Origin: Pelagophyceae sp. CCMP2097
Lineage: Eukaryota; Sar; Pelagophyceae
DNA: 13,818 bases
Assembly (NCBI GenBank): GCA_026770575.1
Contig: MU657474.1
Location: 5,855-19,672 of the forward strand
Direction: 5' to 3'
Below the pieces are notes generated by a model. The model was given only the letters and a program-made list of their open reading frames with translations. It had not been told where the DNA came from and did no database searches. Position numbers and translations under genes: made by a program. Below, piece after piece: positions 1 to 7,700 of this stretch (position 1 is its first letter; every line of letters begins with the position of its first letter).

Positions 1-336
1 TGCAACCCAAAAGGCCACGAGGATCATAGGACCCCCGTAAGCGCACTCGAAAAAATCCAACGGACGAGCCAACTGAAACAAACTGCATTACAGAGCAATT
101 GTAATTCAGTAAGGCGGCACTTGGAAGCCGAGTCGCCTTTTAGCGAGCGATTTCACGACCGACTCGAAACCGCGGCCGCGGCACTCGCGTACTCGTCTCA
201 AGGCGGCCCCGGAGCGCTCCCCCCCCCCGGCCCTCCGTGGTCCGGCGCATACTCGAAGGACCAGCCCTGCGGCGGGGCCCGCGGTCGGTATCGCTTTGGG
301 CCGCTCGTCCGTTGGCCGCGCAGCCTCTTCTCCGCC
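1..336. other. Upstream non-coding region, no gene seen
   Basis: The first 110 or so bases are balanced in composition, after which the sequence becomes GC-rich. Open frames exist on both strands here, but their translations are Arg/Pro/Gly-rich and show no domain, which is typical of chance frames in GC-rich DNA. It probably holds the promoter and 5' leader of the gene starting at 337. I see no clear TATA box or RNA gene. Confidence 0.4.
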
Positions 337-1109
337 ATGCCGTCGACGCTGGCGCCGACGCCCTACGCCTGGGGCCCGCTGGACCCGTGCGTCGAGCGCA
401 TCGAGTACCACAAGGCTTACATGTGGAAAACGATGCTCATGGTCGGTAGCCGTGTCAAGAATCCCGCGTCGGAGATCCCGGACGTCTCACGGTCGGACGA
501 TCCGCGGGAATGACGGACACACCAGCATGACCGCGCTAGGTTGGCATGGGCGCATTCTTCGCCGGCATCTGTCTGTGCGTACGCGGCGGCGGGGCGCGCG
601 CGAACGCGTGGGGCGCAGCGTCGACGCGCGTAGGTGCTCCGTCTGCCTCGTCATCATGTGGTGCATTTCCGCCCGCATCGACTTTTCCCTCGAGAACGGC
701 GGCATGTCGCACCGCTTCGACGGCGACACCGTCATCAACCGGCTCCAGAACCTGTCGAACATCCTGCAACCGGGCGGCGGCGAAGGTGCGCCCGCGCCGT
801 CGGAGAGGCGGCCTTCAGCGAACCCCCGCGCGCTCTTTGGCGCTGCGCTGGCCCCCGCTGCACGCGCGGCGCGCAGGCGGCGTGGCCATGCCCGTCCGGC
901 GGCGCTACGACCGCGTGCAGTCTGCTGAGGACGACGAGGGATGGGTCGACGAGGCGCCGCCGCACCGTTCGCAACCAGCCGGCAAACCGGCCGACCCACC
1001 TCGGCCCGCGGCCCCGCGGCCCGCCGCGAAGAAGAAGAGCCGCGCCGCCGCATCTCAGGCCGCCGCGCAGCCGCCGGCGCCGCCGCGAAACGCGCCCGAG
1101 ACGGTTTGA
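337..1109 (+). CDS. Hypothetical single-pass membrane protein (4 exons)
   Basis: I do not recognise this family. The best model joins 337-441, 540-574, 634-785 and 877-1109 and encodes 174 aa. Introns run GTCGGT..CTAG, GTGCGT..GTAG and GTGCGC..GCAG, and all phases agree (0, 2, 1). Joining exons 1 to 3 builds one hydrophobic helix, about residues 31-60, running from the YMWKTMLM stretch through GAFFAGICLC to CLVIMWCI. A polar segment follows (FDGDTVINRLQNLSNIL), then an acidic patch (SAEDDEGWVDE) and a Pro/Ala/Lys-rich tail with KKKSR ending in ETV. The first donor is the weakest point: GTCAAG at 454 is also in phase and would add four residues (VGSR) inside the helix. The last intron (786-876) is the firmest. 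The helix suggests a membrane location with an extended basic tail; function is unknown. Confidence 0.5.
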
Positions 1110-1387
1110 GCGCCTCGGGATGCGAAAGCGTAAGGTCGCACCATGTTTCACATCGGAGGCCCGCTGCCGGCATACGGGGAGTATCGATCAGCGTGAGCGC
1201 GTCTTGCTGGGGGAAGCGGGCTTCGAAACTGACGTTTTGTGACACGACCCATGGCCCCTTGTCTCCCGATGACCCGGGTGGCGACTCCACCGGGTCGACG
1301 CACACACATGGCACTTGTTACTCCAGACAAAACATTGGCTTGCTGATACGGGGCTCGAGGAAATCTACTGAGAGTCGGCGCCGGAGC
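1110..1387. other. Spacer between convergent genes
   Basis: This 278-base stretch separates the stop codon of the upstream plus-strand gene (1107-1109) from the stop codon of the minus-strand membrane protein gene (1388-1390). It should hold both 3' UTRs. I see no convincing ORF, RNA gene or classic AATAAA signal. Confidence 0.4.
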
Positions 1388-2711
1388 CTACGCCGGCGCG
1401 GGCCCCGCGGCGCCGGCGGCATCCGCGAGTTGCTGCAACCCGAGGCAGGCAAACGCGAACGTCGCCGCGAGGCGCGGGTCCAGTTTCTTCCTGCGAGGCG
1501 CGCGTCTTCGAAACGAGGCAACCTGAACAAACTAGGGCGCGCGTCGAGCCCAAGGACCGACGGCGGCTCCGAGGCAATTCCTCACATGACCGCCGCGGAG
1601 CCGAGTTCGCCGGCGCGGTGGCCCAGGTCCATGAGCGCGTACGACGCCACGAGCGCGCCGAGGCCTACGCGGCGGCGGCGCATCGAGGCGGCACCTCCGA
1701 GACGGCCGCCTCGCCAGTGTCGAGGCGGCTCCCTTGCCAGATTCGAGGCGGCATTTTCGCCTGTGTCCTCGGCGGCCTTGTTGCCGGCACCTCAATCGCA
1801 CCCATGCTGGCGGCGCCGATGCCCGTGAGGCCGCCGGCGACGCCGCCGGCGAGATTGTTTAGAGTCATTGGGACCTAAATTCAGTGTCATCGGGACCTAG
1901 TTGCCACCATTGTCCAGTATCCACGCGCGGCGGACGCGCGCCTTCGCGCGGCGTCGCCCCCGACGAGGCCACGGTCGACGGCGAGGGTGACGGCCGCCGA
2001 GTGACGAAAGACGGTCGCTGGGAAAGACGTCGCGGGGAAAGGTGCTGCGGCGAGAGACGCGGGGAAAGGCACCGCGAGCCGCCACGCAACACCTTTTTCG
2101 GCCAGCGAAGTAAGCGAAGACGGCTCGTCGACCAACCTACGGCCCGCGGCGACTCGCACGCCGGCGACGGCCCGGAGCATGCTCGGCTCTCCGCGAAGCC
2201 CGGCTCGCTCCGGACGCACCAGCCCTGGAGCTCGCCGGCGGCCAGGTACAGAAAAATCAGCCCCGCCGCCGCGCCAGCGACCGCTGGCGCGCGCTCGCCG
2301 GCGACCTAGGGCCACAAACGTCGACGCGGCCACGATGCGTCTGTCCCCGGCGAATGTCTGCTCATCACCTTCGCTCCCACGGAGCATGCGGCACAGAGCG
2401 GCATCCTTCCACAGAGTGACTCCGTATAGGATCAGCTCCAGTATCGTGTTCCAGGCCCCGGCGCGGCTTTGGACGGCGCCGACGTGCGAGGCGAGGACCG
2501 CGCCGGCGGCGTTGGCCGCTGCGACGATAAACATCGTCCGCGCCTACTATATACCTGGGGCGCCGCTATATCGCCGCCCGCGCCTTATGCCGGGCGGCGC
2601 CGCTGGTCGCGGGCGCACCGTGCACGCGGAGCGGCGGAGGCCCAGGCTGAGACCGACTACGAAATTGTCGAGCGACGAACAAATGCTGAGCAATATCAGC
2701 TGAAGCATCAT
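1388..2711 (-). CDS. MntP/YtaF-like (DUF204) polytopic membrane protein, 5 exons
   Basis: The model is complement of 2619-2711, 2316-2543, 1874-1802, 1664-1586 and 1490-1388, giving 191 aa, close to the usual length of bacterial MntP/YtaF proteins. Exon 1 encodes a first membrane helix with SSLDNFVVGLSLGL, matching the family pattern of an Asp within SxDxFxxG. Exon 3 encodes TLNNLAGGVAGGLTG, the Gly-rich counterpart in the second half. Exons 4 and 5 supply two more helices (around GLGALVASYAL and ATFAFACLGLQQL). Introns 1, 3 and 4 (GTGCGC, GTGCGA and GTGAGG donors) agree in phase exactly. Intron 2 (1875-2315) is uncertain: the only usable acceptor, TTTAG, is phase 0, the phase-0 donor GTGGCC is weak, and the donor next to VALG is phase 1. 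Family members export divalent cations such as Mn, but substrate and membrane here are unknown. An in-frame Arg/Ser-rich extension back to 2867 could be a targeting peptide. Confidence 0.68.
1715..1784. repeat. Degenerate 23-nt tandem array inside an intron
   Basis: Three imperfect units, 1715-1737, 1738-1760 and 1761-1784, share the core TCGAGGCGGC (TCCTCGGCGGC in the third) followed by a pyrimidine-rich run and TTGC or TCGC. The array lies inside intron 3 of the minus-strand membrane protein gene and explains why that intron (137 nt) is longer than most others here. No function is evident. Confidence 0.45.
1864..1899. repeat. Duplicated splice acceptor plus exon start
   Basis: On the plus strand GTCATyGGGACCTA occurs at 1864-1877 and 1886-1899, with a 22-nt period. 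On the minus strand each copy reads TAG, then GTC CCx ATG ACx CTx AAx, that is an acceptor followed by codons for V-P-M-T-L-N. The downstream copy is the start of exon 3 of the DUF204-like gene. The upstream copy sits 22 nt earlier and is out of frame with it. The differences between the coding parts fall only at third codon positions. Confidence 0.6.
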
Positions 2712-2952
2712 CCTCGGACCCGACGGCCACGGAAGCGAGCGCCGCGGGCTCGAGGGTGGCACAAGAAGGGACCGCCTCCGCCACGCGGCGTTTGGAGCAC
2801 GTCGTCGCTGAAGCGTGGCTTTTTGTAAACGGATTCTGTGACCCTTGCAATTGAAGTAATCTGCCAACCTTCGCCACTCGCGATCGCGATCCGCCGATCG
2901 CCATCCGCCGATCGCCCCGCGGATCCGAGTCCAACGTAGCTAGCTCCCGACG
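2712..2952. promoter_or_regulatory. Divergent intergenic region with a 14-nt tandem repeat
   Basis: The minus-strand membrane protein gene and the plus-strand MYND gene start at 2711 and 2953 and face away from each other, so this region should carry both promoters. It contains ATCCGCCGATCGCC twice head to tail (2889-2902 and 2903-2916, identical), preceded by CGATCGCG and followed by CCCGCGGATCC. These GATCG-rich repeats sit 37 bases upstream of the MYND start codon and could be protein-binding sites or simply 5' leader sequence. Promoter status is inferred from gene layout. Confidence 0.4.
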
Positions 2953-4044
2953 ATGCCAATGGGCACCCCGCCGGCCGCCGCCGTGCCCAAGCCGTGCTGC
3001 GTCTGCGACGCGCCGAACGGCAAGCACTGCGCCAAGTGCAAGTCGCGGCACTACTGCTCCAAAAAGTGCCAGCTCGTTGACTGGAACGAGGGCGGGCACA
3101 AGGCACAGTGCAGGCGGCTCGCAGCCGAGTTCCAAGACCGGCTCCTCGACGAGCTGATGCCGGCGAAGATGAAGATCAAGGAGGAGCCGCCCATCGTCCA
3201 GGACGTCGCGCCGGCTGCTGGTTCCACGGCGGCGCCGCGCTTATCGGCTGCTGTTTCCAAGGCTGCTGTTTTTAAGGCGCGGGCACCGGCTCTGCGAGCA
3301 GAAACGACGCTGGTTATGGCGAGCGCGCCGAACGGCGACACGCCGGACTGGCGCGGCACGTGCGCCATCTGCCTGGACGTGCTTCCACTCGATGCTTCAA
3401 AGCAAATGTTCCATTCTTGCTGCTGCAAGAGTTTGTGCAAGGTGTGCTCCGTCAAGTGCCTGCTGCGCGACGTGCGGTGCCCGCTCTGCCGCACGCCAGC
3501 CAGCACGTCGGATGCCGAGACGCTGAGAAGGGTGCAGGTGCACGTGGACAAGGGCAACGCCGAGGCGCAGGTGAAGCTCGGAAGCGCGTACCATTTTGGC
3601 AACATGGGTCTCAAGAAGAGCCCGAAGCGGATGTTCCAGCTTTACGAGGCCGCGGCGCTGCAAGGCCACGCAAACGCGCAGTATGCGCTGGGAGAAGCTT
3701 GCTACAACTCTGGGCAAGGCGTCAAGATGGACTACGCGGCCGCCGCGCACTGGCTCAGAAGAGCAGCCGAGCAAGGCCACCCCGGGGCGCAGCTTGAGTT
3801 GGGCGCGCTGTTCTTCGAAGGCAAGGGCGTGGCGCAGTCGTACGACGACTCCGTGCGGTGGTACCGGCTCGCTGTGGCGCAGGGCAACACGGACGCGCAG
3901 TTCCACCTCGGCGCGTGTTACGAAGACGGCCGCGGCGTCCCGCGGGACCTCCACGAGGCGCTGCGCCTCTTCAAGCGCGCCGCGGCACAGGGGCACGGCG
4001 ACGCTGCAAGGGCGGTAGACGATATACGCCGCGCGCTGGCTTAG
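2953..4044 (+). CDS. MYND zinc finger, RING-like finger and Sel1-repeat protein
   Basis: This intron-less gene encodes 363 aa. Residues 15-53 form a complete MYND finger: C15-x2-C18, C26-x2-C29, C35-x3-C39, H49 and C53, with the typical YCxxxCQ and W. Residues 137-179 form a RING-like finger: CAIC, a CCCK knuckle where a His is usual, CKVC and CPLC. From about residue 200 four to five Sel1 repeats follow (GNAEAQ, GHANAQ, GHPGAQ, GNTDAQ, GHGDAA starts), a TPR-like scaffold. MYND and Sel1 modules bind proteins, and RING fingers often recruit ubiquitin-conjugating enzymes, so a ubiquitin-ligase or adaptor role is possible but unproven. The last eight residues (DDIRRALA) come from reading a further Sel1 repeat in the wrong frame, so the present C-terminus was created by a frameshift. 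The start at 2953 is the first ATG before the MYND domain; a second ATG lies two codons later. Confidence 0.9.
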   Translation: MPMGTPPAAAVPKPCCVCDAPNGKHCAKCKSRHYCSKKCQLVDWNEGGHKAQCRRLAAEFQDRLLDELMPAKMKIKEEPPIVQDVAPAAGSTAAPRLSAAVSKAAVFKARAPALRAETTLVMASAPNGDTPDWRGTCAICLDVLPLDASKQMFHSCCCKSLCKVCSVKCLLRDVRCPLCRTPASTSDAETLRRVQVHVDKGNAEAQVKLGSAYHFGNMGLKKSPKRMFQLYEAAALQGHANAQYALGEACYNSGQGVKMDYAAAAHWLRRAAEQGHPGAQLELGALFFEGKGVAQSYDDSVRWYRLAVAQGNTDAQFHLGACYEDGRGVPRDLHEALRLFKRAAAQGHGDAARAVDDIRRALA

Positions 4045-4300
4045 AAGCGCAGCCGAGGCCCACCCAGGAGCTCAGTTATATCTCGGCGCCGCGCTCTATT
4101 CCGGCAAGGGAGTGGCCCAGTCGTACGAGGAAGCCTCGCAGTGGTGACACTTCGCCGCGGCGTAGGACGACAGAGACGCGCTCTACAACCTCGGCGCGTG
4201 TTATGACAACGGCCTCGGCGTGCCGCAGGACGACGACGAGGCGCTGCGCTTATATAAGCGCGCCGCGGCCCAGAGGTACACTGAAGCGGACGAAATGTGA
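4010..4300 (+). pseudogene. Decayed Sel1-repeat tail of the MYND/RING/Sel1 gene
   Basis: In the frame shifted relative to the upstream gene, the DNA still encodes about two Sel1 repeats. They contain WLRSAAEAHPGAQL, GKGVAQSYEEA, YNLGACYDNGLGVPQD and ALRLYKRAAAQ, and end in TGA at 4298-4300. Two in-frame stops interrupt them: TGA at 4145-4147, where the paralogue has Trp, and TAG at 4163-4165, where repeats usually have Gln. Each is one base from the expected codon. The tail matches repeats within the intact gene and its paralogue at 10016, so the gene once encoded a longer array. A frameshift near 4015-4027 cut it off and the remainder has since collected nonsense changes. Confidence 0.8.
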
Positions 4301-4705
4301 GCGTGCTCTTCGTGAGCCAAGTTGATCAACCCCTTCCAAAAACCCTCCGATGCAACGCGCTAATCCGAGCTAACACGACAGCCCTTCGAGTGCGCCTCCC
4401 ACCCGAATCGGCTTCCGAAGACGCAAGCGCGGGTAGTCCGACGGCCCGAGCCCCGATGTACGGCGTTTGTTCCCAGTCGTCTCAATGCCCTCGAGCGATT
4501 GTCGGGGTGCAGCGCGAGCCCACTGGGTCTTCGACGCTCGATTGATCGCGTTTGGGATTTGAACAAGTCTTTTGTTGACACGTACGAATTGAACGGACCT
4601 TAGGGTAGTCGCCAAGGCGACGGAGGGAGGCTTGCTGCAGCCTTCGACGTCGGCGCTGCGGCGGTGTGCGGTCGGCCTCTGCGCAACTGCGGCGGCGCCG
4701 CGGGG
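4301..4705. other. Intergenic region, no gene seen
   Basis: About 400 bases lie between the decayed Sel1 tail and the J-domain start codon. A short open frame at 4297-4545 shows no domain and unconvincing composition. The frame of the J-domain exon is open upstream to an ATG at 4664, but the residues before 4706 show no homology. The region presumably contains the promoter and 5' leader of the J-domain gene. Confidence 0.4.
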
Positions 4706-7700
4706 ATGATGCAGGTCCGGCGGGCGGCGCAGGTCCTCGGCGTACGAGAAGACGACGACGAGCAGGCCATTCGGGCCGCCTACAGGTACCTTCGCGGCCG
4801 GCCTGCCAGTGGCCTGCTCGACCTTTGGCATAGGCGCCTTGCGATCAAGTGGCACCCGGACAAGAATCGGAGCGTGCCTCGCGACGAGGCGACGAGGCGG
4901 TTCCAGGAGATCAACCAGGCGTTTCAATCGTTGAACAGCTACAAAAAGCACGGCAAGGAGCCAGACGACGAATCCGACGCTGCCGCCCAGCGCGGTGCGA
5001 ATATGGACCAAGGCGGGGGCACCAATTTGGCGGGTGAAGGCGCAAATGATGCCGCCGAGGCCGCTCTGAGCCGCGGCGCGCGCAGAGTCGGCGCCGCACT
5101 TAAGGCGTAGGCGGCCGCGAGGGCTTCATGGACCTCGCGGAGATGATGATGTTCTTCGAGTTCATGATGGGTGCGACCCTGTGAAGCGCCGGGGACGCAC
5201 CATGGCGGGCCGGTCGCGCCCCGCCCGGCCAAAGCACCGATGCGAGGGGATGCGAGGGGCCCCGTGCCGCCGGCCGCGCGTTTGCCGACGATGCATCCGC
5301 AGGTGGCGCCTCGAACAGCCGACGAGGCCGCGGTGCGTGCGCCGCGGCTGCATGCCCGTGGGGCGCCGTCGTTGGTGGACCCTATCGGCCTTTGGCGCTC
5401 ACGGCGGCCTTTGCAGGCACGCGCGGCTTCGTGGACGTGGACATGATGTTCGACTTTGCGTTTGGGGGCCGCGGCGGCGCAACGACGGGTGCGACCCTGT
5501 GAAGCGTCTCCCGGGCTGGTGGGCGTCGACGCGCCCTGCCAGGTGCGCCGGCGCATTGGGGCGCGATGGACGAGGACTACGACGACTACGACGACGAGGA
5601 TGACGACGACGACGACTACGAGGACGAGGACGACGATGAAGACGAGGACGACGATGAAGACGACGAAGACGACGACGACGACGCGTCTTCGGCGTCGCGC
5701 GCCTACGCGGCGCCGGTGCAGCAGACGACGCCGTGGAACATGGACGAGGCCTCGAAGCTGACGGTGGGCGAGCTGAAGGCGCTGCTGCGCGAGCGCGACG
5801 TCGACTTTTCTGCGTGTCTGGAGAAGTCGGAAATGCTCTCCTTGCTCCTGGACTGGGAAGCCTTGCACGGCTCTTCCCGCGCGCCCGCGGGCGACGACGA
5901 GACTGCGGCGGCATCGAAAGCGAAGCGGGCTCTGAGGAAAAAAGCGCAGCAGAAGAGGAAAAAGGAACGGCAGCGCAGAGACATTTTCCAAAACGACGGC
6001 CGCCCTCCAGACGACGCCGACGACGCCGACGACGTGGAAGAAGCAGAGGCCTCATCCGGCGACGTCTCGCCGGCGGCCGACGCGGCAAAGGCGCCCGCAG
6101 CGGCCGTGGCCGCGCGCAGGAGCGCCATCCGGGACGAGGTGCGTACTAAAGGCCCCTCGGGACGCCGTGATACACCGCCTTTTAGGTCTTGGTGGAGGTG
6201 GCCAACGCGGTGGACGCGGGCGACGCGCGCGCGGCTTTGCGGGCGCTGGACGCGGCGCAAAGGGTCAGGTTGGAGCCCGGCGGGCAATATAGAGCTTTGT
6301 TCGACCACGCCGCTCTGCTCGTGAAGAACGCCGAGGACCGGCGCGACGCGGACGCGGAGCGCGTGCGAGCGAAGGAGGAGGCTGCGAAGAGGAAACACGA
6401 CGACAAGCAAAAGAGAAGGGACGTCCGCCGCGCGGAGATCGAGGCAAAAGCTCTCAAGGAGGAGCGCGAGCGCGCGCGCAAGGAGGCGGACCGCCGCGCG
6501 AAAAAGGCGCAACGACGGACTCTAAAATCCAACCCCGTGGGAACCGAAGCCCCGGACGCCGCATCCGACGCCGAAAGTTCGTCTTCCGGCCCGGACCCGT
6601 ACGAGGCACAGCGCGTGGCGCAGCGCGTGGCGGCGCTGCAGCACAACGGCAACGGCAAGCCGACTCGCGCGGAGCGGCGGGCGCACAAGGCGCCGACCGT
6701 GGCGCCTGTGAAAAACGCTCTAAGGCCGGCGCCTCCCAAGGCTCAGCCGCGGCGCGCTACCGCGGCGGCGCAGCAGCAGCAGCAGACGCAGCAGGATTTG
6801 GACCAGGCGGAATCGGACGAGCTTCGGCAGGTGCTGGCGATGTCGCTCGAATTTGCTGCACAAGAAGACAGTGAGAAAAAGTCGGCGGCCCGCGTCTTGG
6901 AAAGGACGGAGCTGGCCGCTCGGCGCGAGCGTGAACGTGCTTTGCAGCGCGAGTGGAACACTTCGCAGAGGCGCGCGGCTGCTGCGCAGACTCGTCAGAA
7001 AGCGGCGGACGCATCCCGCGAGGCCGAACTGCAAAGGGCCTCCGCGACGGCTGCGGCCGTGGCTCTGAGCGGTCTGCCCGGGTTCGAAAACGAGCCGCCG
7101 GCGCACGAATTCTTCGACGACGACTACGACAACGGTGAATTTGATGACGACTTTGAAGGCAACTTTGGTGACTCTTACGACTACGGCGCCCAAGACGCCC
7201 AAGAGGCGGCCAACGCGGCCATGGCCGCGGAACGAGGCCGCGCTCGAGCGTCGACGCCGCCGCCGCACTCGTACGGCGGGCGGCCGTCGCCGGGTGACCG
7301 CGGGTCGCCCGCGGCGCATTTGCAATACCGCGGCCATTCCCCTTCAAGCCCGATGCACCAAATGCACGACGCCCCTCCCTTCCGCCCCATGCCACAGCCG
7401 ACGCCGGGCCAGTCTCTACCGCCGCGCGGCGGAGTCTACCGCGTGGTGAACTCGGCCATCGCGCCGAATTCCTACGCGCCGCCGCCCCCGGGCCAGCGCT
7501 ACGGCGCGCAGCTCTCCCCAAGGGCATTTGCGCCGGTCCATGCGCCGGCGCACATGCAGCCGCACATGCAGCCCGTGCCGGGCTACATGGGCGGCCGTTT
7601 GTCGCCGCAAGGTAGGCTCTCGCCGCAGGACTTTTGCGCCAGCAACGGCGCCATGTCGAGCAGCGCCTTCCAGCAGCAGCAGCAGCAGCGCCTCGGGTCC

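Noticed and set aside
487..1314. 275-aa open frame on the minus strand
   Set aside because: It lies opposite the four-exon plus-strand gene, is Arg/Ala/Pro-rich, and shows no domain. Long antisense frames are expected in GC-rich coding DNA.
2566..3135. 189-aa minus-strand frame overlapping the MYND start
   Set aside because: It is antisense to the MYND finger and to part of the DUF204-like exon in the wrong frame; no motif is present.
4664..5110. J-domain gene as an unspliced 148-aa ORF
   Set aside because: It would place 16 residues inside the J domain just before RLAIKWHPDKN. Removing 4786-4833 restores the canonical J domain, and the later splice at 5034-5110 continues in phase.
4939..5991. 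350-aa minus-strand frame with Val-rich repeats
   Set aside because: The hydrophobic Val run is the reverse complement of the Asp/Glu codon tract on the plus strand, not a membrane protein.
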